Numbered from the stretch's first letter, positions 12,011-23,083 are shown. The stretch: 64,000 bases of DNA from Schistosoma haematobium (GCF_000699445.3 NC_067202.1:16835644-16899643); one strand, 5' to 3'. Notes: a model not told the origin generated them from the sequence alone. A program made the numbers and translations.

Positions 12011-12300
12011 TACAATTGGCTCACTAGTGGTTAGCTCGAAGATGAATTTGATGGAGTTAATATGATGAGAAGCCGTGATCAGTGTCTGTTATGAGACAAT
12101 TACTGACTGAATATAATAGTGGACAGTGGTGCAATATGATGGAATGGTGGAAGTTAGACATTTACACGGTTAAATGTAGGCTCAGTGGTCTATAGGTTAA
12201 GTTCGAGTCCAACGTGAGGGATCATCGATGCGCACTATTCACCAGTCTCTTACTACGATAGTTGTCTAACATTGATTGATCCATGATCTCAATCAAAAAA
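12011..12300 (+). mobile_element. SINE-B, second unit of a head-to-tail pair
   Basis: It begins immediately at the end of the previous unit with the 5' start seen also at 16129 (attac, then ctcactagtg). It runs through the body (aatggtggaagttagacatt) and head to a decayed hammerhead and the same tail variant. Direct abutment of a 3' end and a 5' start makes this a tandem dimer. Confidence 0.7.
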
Positions 12301-12364
12301 ATCCAAGATAGAATGTTACATAAAAACGTAAGCGATTACAAAACAACTCATTTTTAGTAAAATG

Positions 12365-12560
12365 AGAATCTTCAAGGCCAAAGGAGAAGAGGCATATCAA
12401 AAAACAAATTACAGTGAGAAATAGAGACAGACATGAGAAAAATGAACAATAATTGGATAGAACTAGAAAGAAAGACCCAGAACAGAGTGGGTTAGAGAAT
12501 GCTAGTTGGCAGTGTATGCCCCACTGGGAGTAACAGATGTAAGTAAGTAATTAAGTAACT
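12365..12560 (+). mobile_element. RTE 3' end
   Basis: Terminal region encoding a degraded [18 protein letters not shown] stretch and a frame-broken GWRM..LVG block, then taagtaagtaat tail. 5'-truncated. Confidence 0.75.
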
Positions 12561-13091
12561 AAATAAGAGTTTCTGACATTATTGAATTTTGTGAGTTTTG
12601 TTTCTCATTTTGAGATAACTTTACTTAGACAAGTCATTCTAGATACTTAAGATCTTACAAAGAACTCTTAACTTCTTGACTATTAAGTCTGAGTGGTCTT
12701 GAGTGATGTTTTCCGAGTGTTGTCTTCCCCTAATCTATGATATTTAAACTGCTTTATATATTTCTCTCTTCCTATACTATATCCTTATATTCAGTCTTTC
12801 TTTTATATATTATTACCATTGGAGTGACTACCTCTATGAATCAGGTATTCATCTTGTTGTGCTAATGAAATATGACAACTTGGACCGATGCACATTTGTG
12901 CCTGGTCCTACGTTGTAGCTGATTGACTGACTGACTGAGACTACTAAGTTATAATTTGATGGTTTATATTTCTAATTTCAATGAATCAATAATATTGTTA
13001 CCAATTATAATCGATAATATTTACCATATTGATTGATGATTAATCAACAAAATCGATGAAACATATGAATTGTATAAATTACAATAGAAAG
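12561..13091. other. Unassigned sequence
   Basis: No gene or recognised repeat apart from short (TGAC)n near 12920-12940. Confidence 0.45.
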
Positions 13092-13243
13092 CTAAGATAA
13101 GATAGTGGTTGGAGGTAGTCAACAGGAAACCCTGGACCCGGGTTTCGTGCTACTTGGCACTCGTCAGCAAGGTGTACCTGTAATCTTGGGGGAACTGGTG
13201 CTCCCTGACGGATTCGATATCGTGTCACCCAGCTTCACAGTCA
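13092..13243 (-). mobile_element. SINE-C copy, head and ribozyme
   Basis: Minus-strand copy with tRNA-like head (gtgacacgat, then atcgaatccgtc) followed by an intact hammerhead (see 13125-13176). The head is joined by a 12-base spacer to an inverted piece of the same family. Confidence 0.75.
13125..13176 (-). ncRNA. Hammerhead ribozyme motif, SINE-C type
   Basis: On the minus strand all core positions are present: CTGACGA (RC of 13161-13167), stem II GTGC/GCAC closing a CAAGTA loop, GAAA, a palindromic stem III ACCCGGGT and cleavage triplet GTC. Stem I pairs ACCTTG with CAGGGT (six pairs, one G-U). Compared with SINE-A the two short stems have changed on both strands, which keeps the fold. 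Activity is predicted from sequence only. Confidence 0.8.
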
Positions 13244-13255
13244 GAGGTAACGTCT

Positions 13256-13450
13256 TTGACTGTGAAGCTGGGTGACACGAGATCCTGTTGACTACCTCCA
13301 ACCATCATCTAAATCTCAATACATAGTGCCCGCAGTGTCGAGTCACCTAGACTGGTGGCCACATTGCAACATGATCGATAGCATTCGATCTGCACTAATA
13401 AGGACTAGACAAGCATGAGATTGATCACCACCCAGTGATCAATCAATTGT
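13256..13450 (+). mobile_element. SINE-C copy, head fragment joined to tail
   Basis: Begins gactgtgaagctgggtgaca, complementary to 13216-13235, then skips the ribozyme and resumes in the tail (gactacctccaaccatcatc, tagactggtggccacattgc, accacccagtgatcaat). With 13092-13243 it forms an inverted pair. Confidence 0.7.
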
Positions 13451-14329
13451 GAGAAAGCTAAGATAACTTACTTTATTTGTATATATGTGTGTGTGTTTGT
13501 TTGACAAGATCGAACATTGAATCATGTTCAAAGAGAAAGACAATAGAATCTAAAATGAAAAAAGAAAAAGAAAAGTGTAGTGTTGGTTATTATGTTAAAC
13601 CCATATACCTTATTCTAGCTTTCGGACAGCCCATTCTATTCATTCTACTTGAGTCACATTCGCTTATCAATCTTGACTGTTTTTATATGAGTGCATAGGT
13701 GTGTGTACATTTCTTATCCCATTACTCATCACATGTCTGTAACTTACTTTTGTGTAACTATAACTATTAATTAACGCTTGGTTAAATCGGAGTTGGCTTG
13801 CCCACCATCTTCCCTGTGCGTCGTTCCGCTTCTCTCTATTCTATTCGCTTCATACACAGAATATATGTATTCACAAGTCCATTCTCGTTATTCGACTTAT
13901 TTAATTCCGTTATTGACTAACGCGATTAAAGTCGATGATTCTATACGAGGATAGGTGACATATATATTTCAACAACAATCATCATTACAATCTCTTTGGA
14001 GTCAGATATCGGGCCACTAAGGTGGAGAGCCCTTACGACAGCATTATTCGATCTAAATGACGATTAAATAACGATAAATTAAAGGGCCCTACAAAAGAAT
14101 TATGTAGTAAGTTAATAATTATGCCTGTAATAAGTAAAAGTATAAGTATAAGGGAGAGTTTAGAATCAATTCAAATGATTTTTCAACGACAGATTACTCA
14201 ACCTATAAATTGTCAAAAACGAAATCACTTATAAGTTTGTTCTAATGGATATCGATTGTTTATTATGTTCAACTCTTAGAAGAATCCTGGAACATTTTTG
14301 AAAGTCCTAGATGGATTTAAGCTTAAGAG
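13451..14329. other. Unassigned sequence, possible LTR remnant
   Basis: No gene. The stretch from about 13700 (tgtgtgtac) to 13970 (tttcaaca) has TG..CA ends, C/T-rich sequence and is followed by a short GC-richer block (cgggccactaaggtggagag). This would suit a solo LTR but no second copy is visible here. Confidence 0.25.
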
Positions 14330-14600
14330 TTTAAAAGATGAGACTATAATTCATGGATGACCATTGAGAAATGGTAAAATGACCTTAAGAATATCCATCT
14401 ACTAAATAGCATTAAAAGAGGGTTATAAACCAGTATAATGAGTTAGAATTATGATATACAGTTGATGGTTAGGGTAAGGGATTCAATCTAGAGTTTCCAT
14501 CACGAACTGATGCCATGTATAATACGAAAATTCTATTTAGCAAAATGGATGGATGGATTTGGCGCCGAAATTCAAGACCTATTATCTTATATCTGTTTAG
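14330..14600 (-). repeat. Repeat G copy
   Basis: RC matches 24100-24425 and 26125-26300: shares ggtttataaccctc, ccttaaccatcaa, catcagttcgtgatgg and a ttcggcgcc/ggcgcgaaatt block. No coding capacity; class unknown. Confidence 0.6.
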
Positions 14601-14724
14601 TTCGTCCATAAAGTATAATCTCACCGTTTACGATTGAGGTTTTTATTATAAAATAATGTGAGTTATCATGTAAGAACGCTTTTTAGGGTTGATTGGTTTA
14701 TTCATAAAATTTACTACTACTAAT

Positions 14725-14918
14725 TGCTTACTTACTTACTTACTTACTCACTGATCTAGAAATTAAACATTCACATGCGAGATCAAATGTCCTTGGTTCG
14801 AGTCCTACATGCGGAATCGTGAATGTGAACTACTGAGGAGTTCTATACTAGGACAAAACGGCCAGTTCCAGGTTTTCAATGGTAGTCTAGCTTACATTGA
14901 ATCATGAACCCAACTGTG
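14725..14918 (+). mobile_element. SINE-B copy after a (CTTA)n run
   Basis: The (CTTA)n run at 14727-14748 resembles an RTE tail on the other strand. The SINE begins in the head, with B box ggttcgagtcc, CTGAGGA intact, then ACAAAA in place of GAAA, so the ribozyme is inactive. Tail agtctagcttacattga is present. Confidence 0.75.
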
Positions 14919-14933
14919 AAAAAAACCAGTCAA

Positions 14934-15030
14934 ACAGGTACATCCAGCTGACGAGTCCCAAATAGGATGAAACTCGCGTCAAACTGGATTACACTACTAG
15001 CCACTATCTATCTTTGCTTAATTTTTTTTG
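14934..15030 (+). mobile_element. SINE-A copy with intact-looking hammerhead
   Basis: Core CTGACGA (14948-14954), stem II GTCC/GGAT (one G-U), GAAA, cleavage triplet GTC, and stem I ATCCAG/CTGGAT are all present. AAA (14981-14983) separates the cleavage site from stem I. The tail is cut off after the atctatctttgctta block. Confidence 0.8.
14942..14989 (+). ncRNA. Hammerhead ribozyme motif, SINE-A type with AAA insertion
   Basis: Schistosome satellite hammerheads are an established class. This copy has the full core but three extra A residues directly after the GUC cleavage triplet; whether it still cleaves cannot be judged from sequence. Confidence 0.65.
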
Positions 15031-15310
15031 GTTTTATTTTCTTTTATTCTTTTCTATTCTATTTTCAATTGTATTTGTTGCTATGTCTTGGTCATCTCCA
15101 AGAGGACACACACTCTCTCCCTCTCTCTCTCTCTCTCACACACACACCTTATTCAATTAAGAAATTTCAATAGAAATTTGGTTACAAAAAAGTAATTAAT
15201 AATAATTTAATTAAAATTGGCTTTCATGAATAGTAAGTAGTGAGCTAGACACACACACAAACACATGTACACACACATGAACAACCAATGCGAGATCAAT
15301 CACCAGTTCA

Positions 15311-15346
<36 letters not shown>

Positions 15347-15409
15347 CACATAATTACACATATGAGGAGAATAAATTGTTTGCACCTTCTTGCACACTCC
15401 CCCCACACA
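15031..15409. other. Low-complexity sequence
   Basis: T-rich tract, (CT)n/(CA)n at 15107-15148, CA-rich 15248-15280 and (AT)n at 15313-15346. The open frames here are simple-repeat translations. Confidence 0.65.
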
Positions 15410-15545
15410 CACATGTTGATGGGGTTTTGTTCTCTGAACTGGATAGTTTGGTCGTAGAGTTTTCATCGTTCTTCTGAACGACATTATCATCAGCAGCACA
15501 AAACTCCAGATAGAAGTCTACCTGAACTACAAACCCTCTCCACCA
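15410..15545 (+). repeat. Repeat F copy
   Basis: Shares ggttttgttctctgaactgg, gttcttctgaacgacatta and ctgaactacaaaccctctcc with copies at 39648-39830 and 47425-47605. No coding capacity; class unknown. Confidence 0.6.
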
Positions 15546-16035
15546 TCTCAATAGTAATAATAATAATAATAATAGTAGTAGTAGTAGTACTGTAATCCAC
15601 CTTAAGTTTTAGTCTTAATTATTTGTGTTTTTTTTCACTATTATTATTATCATCAGTAGTATCTTGATAGTTTATAATAAAGAAAAGAAAAAAACTAATT
15701 TCGTCTTTGTTTGTACGAATCTCTTCAGTTAATTAATTTCTTTTCAAATTCGTGGGAGAAAAATAAAAGAGTTTTGCCTTTTTTAAAATAAAAAAAGAAA
15801 AAAGAAAAAAGGAACAATATGGTTTTTGGGTGCCAATTTTTTTCTTCAAATTTGATTTTCTTTTTTTATTGTTTCATTGTTTCTTTCTCTTTTTTAATTT
15901 TCTTTTCTCTCTTTCATTGAAATCATGAAATGATAACAATTAAGAGTAAACAGTATGAAGGGATAGTTTAGATGAGGTGAACACTAGATTTTTTCTTCTA
16001 TTTTTTCATTATGAGGTTGTGAAGTTTATGACGTT
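15546..16035. other. Low-complexity sequence
   Basis: (TAA)n/(TAG)n at 15553-15587, then A-rich and T-rich tracts. No gene. Confidence 0.6.
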
Positions 16036-16452
16036 TTTTGATTGAGATCATGAATCGGCTGATCTTGAGATGGTGGAGAATCATTATTAAGAACCTGGAA
16101 GTACTGGACAGCCGTTTTGTTCCATAGTGATAATTACTATTTACTCATTAGTGACTAGCTTCGTGAGGGAATTCATGGAGTTCTAGTGCGAAGCTGTGAG
16201 CAGTGGAGCTAATCCGTATCAGGTAGAGACAAGTATCTAACTCAATACAATGGGAGATGGTAGCACAATTTTGTGGATTGGTTGAAGTTAGACATTATTA
16301 CCGTTAGATGTTGGATCAATGGTCTAAGTTTTAGGCGTTCGCATTCGAGACCGAAGGCCCCGGGTTGAAATTCCGCGAGGTGGATCATGAATATGCACTA
16401 CTGAGGAGATCTGCAACAAGACGAAACGGTCGTCCAGTGTTTCTAGGCTCTG
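16036..16452. mobile_element. SINE-B: inverted 3' part joined to a near-complete sense unit
   Basis: Minus 16036-16128 (3' end to the ribozyme), then a plus unit from its 5' start (16129, gataattactatttactca) through the body (gattggttgaagttagacat), head and ribozyme. In the plus unit CTGAGGA, GAAA and GTC are kept and stem III is ACGGTCGT, but stem II (GATC/AGAC) is broken. Confidence 0.75.
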
Positions 16453-16577
16453 TTTTGTACTGGTCCTTGAAGCAAAGAACAATGAGCTCAAGTTTCGGTG
16501 TGAATATGATCAAGTATATTCAAATGATAACTAGTCCTAAATATAATTAAAATTCATTCTGAATCACACTAGTGTAC

Positions 16578-16727
16578 AAAATCGAAGGTCCTGGGTTTGA
16601 GTCTTGCATGTGGGATCGTGGATAGACACTGTTTAAGAGTCTTATACTAGGACGAAACAACTGTTCAATGTTTGCAAGTTTTTCAATCATAGTCTAGTTT
16701 AGATGAACTCTTGAATTCAACGCTTAC
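16578..16727 (+). mobile_element. SINE-B copy, decayed
   Basis: B box ggtttgagtcttgc, degraded core TTTAAGAG, then GACGAAACAACTGTTC and tail agtctagtt. Confidence 0.7.
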
Positions 16728-16926
16728 AGAATATGATGAAATTTTTGTTTTTATTTGACAATCATTTAATGTTACCATGCTTACTAGGATACTTGAAAGG
16801 TGATGGCATGATCCCATGTCAGGTTTTAGGTATATACTTTTTGAAAATCTTAGCAAAACGATATCAGATATTATTGATCCTGTACTATATAGGGATTAAC
16901 TTCAGGCTATAACTGTATTGGTTGAG

Positions 16927-17180
16927 AACACAAGTGAGGACAGTCAGATGTAATTGAATACAAAATTATGGAATCTCTTACTAGAATCTGAGAATCATAC
17001 TTTAAATACTTCTCAATCAATCGTCTCAGACTTTATTGTTTCTTCGCTTCCACAGCAATCATTCTTTGTTCTTGTTCTCTTTTCTCCGATCTTCCTAATC
17101 TTCTGTTTCCAAGCATTTCCCTTTCGATTGTTGATACATACTACTTATATCTATCGACATTAGTAGCACACACCACATAA
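16927..17180 (-). repeat. Repeat E copy
   Basis: Minus-strand copy starting (at its right end) at tgtggtgtgtgctact and running through the palindromic gtcgatagatataagtag block, the purine-rich centre and gattctcag. The 3' end is truncated. Confidence 0.65.
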
Positions 17181-17427
17181 TGACTGATGGAATACAACTA
17201 TGTTCTGAATGTGACAGTCATTACTGAAGGATTGTTATATCATACTGTGATCGAACTAAAGTCCAAAATGTAAACTCCTTGATAAAGAAAATATCCTTTC
17301 AAACTGAATATGTGTTTAGGATTTGTGCTAGCTTGTCCCGTAATATGAAGAAACTGTAGTCTAGTACTTTCTAGTTCTTAATAATTATTTATCATATCCG
17401 TCATGTAAGCTGAAAATTTTTGGTGTC

Positions 17428-17570
17428 TGTTTAGTAACGTGAGAAGGCAGTGAGTAGACTTGCGTGGTAGTGGCTCTATAGGTGTGGCCATGTGAGAACA
17501 TTTGGAGTGGGAGAGCTAACTCTCTCCACCCTCGGCCGTACCAGGGCATTTGGGGGATAAGAGTTACATC
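17428..17570 (-). mobile_element. Element D, 5' fragment
   Basis: The minus strand begins with the D start (cccccaaatgccctggtacg) and continues through ctcacatggcca to the cactgccttctcac block, then stops. It is therefore 3'-truncated. Confidence 0.7.
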
Positions 17571-17644
17571 TAGAGGCTAGTTACTAGTGAACACACGATT
17601 ACTAACAGTTTATGGTTTTGTTGAGATTGTAGAGTTTTCATCGT

Positions 17645-17897
17645 TCGTATCACGAACTGATCATAGCTAGAGCACAATTGAAAACCAGGAAACACTGGAC
17701 AACTGTTTCGTTCTATTATGGGTTTAAATCAAATAATAAAAAACTCGCGTACCGCTTCAGTGATCCAGATATTAAGGGTTCGTAAATGTAACTGAAGGTC
17801 CTGGATCTTATTACCGATTGCATGTTTGTGAATACATAGACATTAATAGTACTATAGTAATAATGATCTAACTAAGATCAGTTCATGACTTGAAAAC
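17645..17897. mobile_element. SINE-B inverted pair, decayed
   Basis: Minus 17645-17722 (ctggaaacac-type block, GAAACAGTTGTCC) followed by plus 17752-17897 (head, tgatctaactaagatcag tail). Ribozyme cores are lost. Confidence 0.6.
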
Positions 17898-17954
17898 AAA
17901 AAAAATTCTATAAACTTCATGAAGTCCTATGCTGATAAACACTTTGAATGGGAA

Positions 17955-18858
17955 AACTACCGTCAACATTTGGTATCAGACTATGACTGATTAATGATAG
18001 GCAAGTCTTTTTAGTTATTAGGTAATTTGAATGAAAATGGATTGGATTATCCCATTACTGATCATTCTTGACTAAACTTTGATCAGTCATGGTTAACATA
18101 TGAGCATCTTATGCGGATTACCTTGATAAAGCGATCATGACATAAGGTAGTATAGAATAAGTCGGATGTAGCTACCAGTGAAATTCAGGACGCGTATCAT
18201 ATCATCCTATTTACGACTGATCAGTTGGATGTAATTGCCATATCCCATAGTTGATGTCCACTCCGGTACTTGGACCGAGTGCCGTTCGCTTTAAACGCCA
18301 ATGCGTTATTCATTTGACTACTGTATCCAGATAGTTACTCACTTATGGCTTGGTAAATTCATATGACGAGCGTTTTGGATTCTAGTGCTGGATACATCCA
18401 GTCTGTTCTAAACTAAATTGCGCCACAATTGCTCTGTCTAGGTAATCCTCATAAGATACACAAATGTCAGTTAAGACTGATCACATTTTAGTCGAAAACT
18501 ATTAATACTTGGATAATTCAAGCTAATTCACATTGAATCAGATCTCATATCTATTGCACAAATGAGTGGTTGTTTGGATTAAATAGCTAAATGGATAACG
18601 CGTTTGCGTTTAAAGCGAACTGTACTGGGTCCGATTAACGGAGTGGACATTAACTATGGGATATGTCAGGCATATCCAACTGGTAAATCTCAAATAGGAC
18701 GACATTAAACTCTGGTTGGATTCCACCACTGGCCACATCCCATCTATACCATACTAAGTTGTTTTAAAACTGTTAAGAATCATCATACCTAATAACTAAA
18801 AAGACTAGCCTATCATTAATAAGGCACAGTCTGATACCAAAGGTTGACGGTAGTTCAT
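17955..18858. repeat. Imperfect palindrome built on SINE-A copies
   Basis: Left arm about 17955-18335 (SINE-A minus), right arm about 18555-18858 (SINE-A plus). The outer ends pair well: ccgtcaacatttggtatcag at 17961 against ctgataccaaaggttgacgg near 18833. Right-arm A box-like tggataacgcgtttg and B box-like gggtccgat remain. Both hammerheads are degraded (left CTGATCAG, right CTGGTAAA). Confidence 0.65.
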
Positions 18859-19311
18859 TGATTTGTAAGAATACAACGTACTATACTTTCAATATAAACT
18901 CTTCTTAGATAAACATCTCGAAATTGACTATGTTTTCGCTAGTGACTTTCAAACAGTTTACAAGTAATTATCTGGATTTATTTATAGTTCACTAATAGTC
19001 GAACCCAATACCCTTCACTTGTAATGTTCGATTATCATAATTTAGTTAACTAGTCATGATAACATTTAGATATTCAACAACTATATTATACTTTATCTAA
19101 GACATAGCGAACTATGAAGAGATAACCATACGTTAATTGGTTACTGACTAATGATCAGTATCATATTAACGTTAAGGACTAAAGAAAACAAACGTTAGTT
19201 ACTACATAGTGATTATATAATGAATGATTTATAATTTTAATCATTTAAACAATGTTTCATTGAATGATCAACTTTTTATCCACATAACCAACATTTATTA
19301 ATTTGAATATA
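18859..19311. other. Unassigned AT-rich sequence
   Basis: No gene or recognised repeat. Confidence 0.45.
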
Positions 19312-19690
19312 AAAATATTGGTACAAAGGAGTAAGGAATACATATGCACCACACAACTCAGTTGATTTATGTGTGGGCTAGGATACTAGCAGGGTGCCCA
19401 AACCAAAACAGGTGGTTTTCTTAAAGGACCACAATCAGAGCCTTCGATCTATAGGCCTAATCCATAAGGCAGTGGACCAACGTTACTAGATGCAATCCCA
19501 TGATAACCGGTGACCAACAATTGGTTCAGACGCTATTTGCTCCTTCAAGATACTGGGACCCCCCATGTGCACCATCAGTTTAAAGTCAACGTTATCCGAC
19601 TCCCCTACTTGGATCCTCTATATCTACTAACCCGGTTACAGCTCCTGTGAGACATTCGTTTTTCATTCTCTCAATTTCTTAAACAACACC
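19312..19690 (-). mobile_element. Element D, 3' two thirds
   Basis: Minus-strand D copy from the A-rich tail (RC of ttggtacaaaggagtaagga) to the cgtttttcattctctcaatt block. Its sense 5' end is truncated. Confidence 0.75.
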
Positions 19691-20491
19691 CATAGTACAA
19701 GAAGATAATCAATAGAACTTCTTTGTATCCATGTAACTATATGAGATTATTTCAACAACAAAAAAACTGATTCTCCATCACTTTCAATCATACCAAGATA
19801 TTCATACATATATAATCCGCTTAATTGTATCTATTCTATTGAAATTTATATATTAACAATGAACTAGGTCAATTTTTTTAAAAATGTTAGAGAACAATTA
19901 ATCTCTATCAATCATCAGTTTACCGATTGTAGAGATGATCATTAACAATCCTTTCATATCAGAAAATAACAAGTGAATACATAAAATAAGCATATGGATA
20001 GATTAGATAAACTAAATGATTCAATTATATTTCTTTGTATTGAATAGTTTATACTTTGTATCCTTCTTTATAAAGGGGTAATCATTGAATTGAAATTAAC
20101 CTTATATAACATGAAAATTACCTTAAGTTTAATTGTGAATTAATTATGATTCAAAAATCAATAAATCTATAGGATGGATACATATATTTATTTACATAAT
20201 AAAAGAGGGAGGGGGGAGATGGGTTTTTTCACATCAGATTAACGATCTAATTCTACACACACAAACACACACACATGCACATACATACACACTTATGCAC
20301 ACATGCACACATATCCCCCCCCCTTAACTTTTGTTTTCACAAGTTTATTTAAGAAAATTGACACATGGGAGTGTTTGTTTTTGTCTCCCGTGTTTCTTAT
20401 TTATTTATTTATTATGATAACATAAATAAAGTTTTTAGTACAAAAAAAAGTATCTGAAATCCCATGGCGGATTATTATTTTTATTAGAAAA
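19691..20491. other. AT-rich, low-complexity sequence
   Basis: No gene. GA/G run 20202-20219, CA-rich 20256-20310, C run 20316-20324, (TTTA)n 20398-20413. Confidence 0.55.
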
Positions 20492-20860
20492 TGGAGGTGT
20501 GGGTTGGAGATCTTTAATAGCTGAATTGATGAGTTAGACTATTATAGAAAACTTGAAAAAACTGGAGAGTAATTTCATTTTAGTGTTGAACTGCATTCTG
20601 CAGGATTCGAACCTAGAACTTTTATGCCACTGAACTGGCATCCACGAAATTTTACCACTATCCACCACTATCTCATAACAAATTCCGGCTCAATAGTTTT
20701 GAGGTTAAGCATTTGCACATGAGAATGAAGGTTATGAGTTCGAGCCGTGTATGCGGGATCGTCGATACACACTGCTGAGGAGTCCAACACTAGGAAGAAT
20801 GTCATTTAGTGCTTCCAAGTTTTTTATAGTGGTCTAGCTTTAATTAATACATAATACAGG
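20492..20860. mobile_element. SINE-B inverted pair
   Basis: Minus 20492-20655 (3' end to head, ggattcgaacc B box RC) followed by plus 20683-20860. In the plus unit stem I CACTG and CTGAGGA are intact but GAAA reads GAAT and stem III is lost. Confidence 0.7.
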
Positions 20861-21408
20861 CCACATGTTTTGTCCTACTTTAGGATGCATTCCTTGAATA
20901 AACCTATATTCCAGTGTGAATGTATACATTAAAATAGAACAATTGAATAGGAAGCCAATCGATTCATCAAATGAGAGTCATTTCGTTCTAGTTTCAGTAT
21001 TCACATCAATGTTACATTAGAAATGCATTTAGTTGATAGGATGAAACGTGTATTATCCATTCTATTATTAGGCATTATCCAAAGTATAATCTATTTGTGA
21101 TAACAAGCATTAATAAGATTTTTATACATTGAAAGTTTAATACTGTGTGGTTACAAAAATAAAATAGTTTTTCATATCCTCCTTTATCAGATAGTGACAT
21201 ATTGAAAGATAATTCGAACCCCTCCAGTTTAAAGTATTTCACTATTGTATTATAGCAACCTCAGATAGTATCCAAAGTCAATATTCAAGTCAATGTAGGA
21301 AGATTCATAGGTGTCAACATTTTAAAGGAATTAATGTGGAAGAATCACTTTAAGGAACTAATATGTTAAGAGAGGCTAATCAAATCCAGGTTTGACATTG
21401 AATAGATT
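20861..21408. other. Unassigned sequence
   Basis: No gene or recognised repeat. Confidence 0.4.
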
Positions 21409-21615
21409 GGGAGGATAGCTCAGTGATCCAGATGTTTAAGATTCGCGCTCTAGATCGAAGGTCATAGGTTCGAGTCTCACGTGCTGAATCGTGAGTGTTC
21501 ACTTCTGAGGGGGGCGTCCTATACTAGGACGAAAAGGTCTTTCAGTGCTTCCAGGTTTCTGATCGTAGTGAATTCAACTGTGAAAATGTTACAATCTCCA
21601 CAAATCCCCATTCTA
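21409..21615 (+). mobile_element. SINE-B copy
   Basis: A box-like agctcagtgatccag, B box ggttcgagtctc, then the ribozyme with an insertion of G residues (ctgagggggg) between core and stem II. GTCC..GGACGAAA is kept; tail aatctccacaaatcccc complete. Confidence 0.75.
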
Positions 21616-22210
21616 ACCACATTCCTTTATTCCTTTAAATCTGAAGCTTTAGTATGATCCATATCTTCTATTCAAAAACCGCTATAATTTAAAGATGAGT
21701 TGTACATTCCGATTTCTGCAAGCATTGCATTTTCTATTTTATTGGCCTTTGTAGTTCAAATATCTGAGTACATAACCTTGTACGTTAATGAGTTGGTGAA
21801 ATCTTCAGATAAAAACATTTATCCCACTGTCTTGTTATTTTCTACTCAACGTTAATTTGAGGAAAAAAGAAGAGTCTGAGTAGTTAATGAACTGTTAGGC
21901 TAATCGGACCTCAATGTCAACTGGTTCGTAGTTATACTCATGCCTACTGTTACAGAGTAAAATGATCTAGTGTGTCAATGATACTAATAAGATACAAGTT
22001 CAAAATCATTGGATATCAAATGTCTTCATACCTAAGATAATAAACCCTTTTAGTAGATCAGATTGACAAGAAACCTGATTCTGAATTCTAATTATACTTT
22101 TCATTTACGAATGCATCTATCTGTATACAACAAAGTAGAATGTAGCGTAATTGTATTTCTATCTTAGTTTAGTGTTTAAACATAGAATAATCTAAAATTG
22201 TATTATTATG
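21616..22210. other. Unassigned sequence
   Basis: No gene or recognised repeat. Confidence 0.4.
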
Positions 22211-22504
22211 TTACATATATTTCACTGGTTGAAATCACGAGTCGATTGAAACTAGACCACCATGGAGAACCTGGAAACACTGGACGGCCGTTTCGTCCTA
22301 GTATGGGACTCCTCACCGCCGCGCATCCACTATCCCGCCCTCCGCGAAATTCGAACTTAGGATCTATCAGTCTCACGCCAGGCGCTTAACCAACTAGACC
22401 ATTGAGCTGGGTTTTCCATGGTGGTCTAGCTTCAGTTGACTCATGATTTCAACCAGGGAAATTTCTAAAAACCTCCACAAAACCCATTCTGATTATATAT
22501 ATTT
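22211..22504. mobile_element. SINE-B insertion with target-site duplication and internal inversion
   Basis: Flanked by ttacatatattt (22211-22222) and ttatatatattt (22493-22504), 11 of 12 matching. Between them lies an inverted unit (tail, ribozyme, head up to ccattgagctggg), joined to a sense 3' end starting ttttccatggtggtctagct. The tail segment is present in both orientations. Ribozyme: stem II, GAAA and stem III intact, core GTGAGGA (C3 to G). Confidence 0.8.
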
Positions 22505-22679
22505 ATAAAGCTCACTAAACAATAGTAACGATCTAATGATAATACGTTGTAATAGAAGTTGACTTATGATATAACGGGCTATAACAGTGAATAAAGGTAA
22601 TTTGAATACCAGATATCTTAAGACTGTAGAGGCAACTAATTGATATATATCGACTGGTATACGAGAAAAAGGTTAGATC

Positions 22680-22902
22680 ATTCTTCTGACTTGCATCACG
22701 AAGCAAGGACTAACTTGGAATCCTGAAAGGAAACAGAAAAGTGGAAGGCCAAAGAACATATTCTATAGAGAAATAGAAGCAAATATGAAAAGTATGAATA
22801 ATAACTAGAAAGAACTGGAAAGGATTGTTGAGGACAGGGTTGGATGGAGAGCCGTGGTGGATGGCCGATGCTCCTTTACGGGAAGTAACTGGGGTAAGTA
22901 AG
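22680..22902 (+). mobile_element. RTE 3' end
   Basis: Encodes frame-broken RQALTWN-like ([19 protein letters not shown]), [10 protein letters not shown] and DRVGWR blocks, ending ggtaagtaagtaa. 5'-truncated. Confidence 0.8.
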
Positions 22903-23083
22903 TAATTCTTCTGACTGCTTCTAATTAATTTTCATGGTAATCTAATAAATTATAATGGCTAGTCCTTCAGTCTCACAGATATGGATATAATGCAACTTGG
23001 TAGATTGAATTCGATTCACGATAATAATCATATAAATGTGACATTAGTTTCTATTATTTGACATAATCATCTAGGCAATGATC

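Noticed and set aside
16129..16452. An active hammerhead in this otherwise well-kept SINE-B
   Set aside because: CTGAGGA, GAAA and GTC are present, but stem II (GATC with AGAC) cannot form, so it was not listed as a ribozyme.
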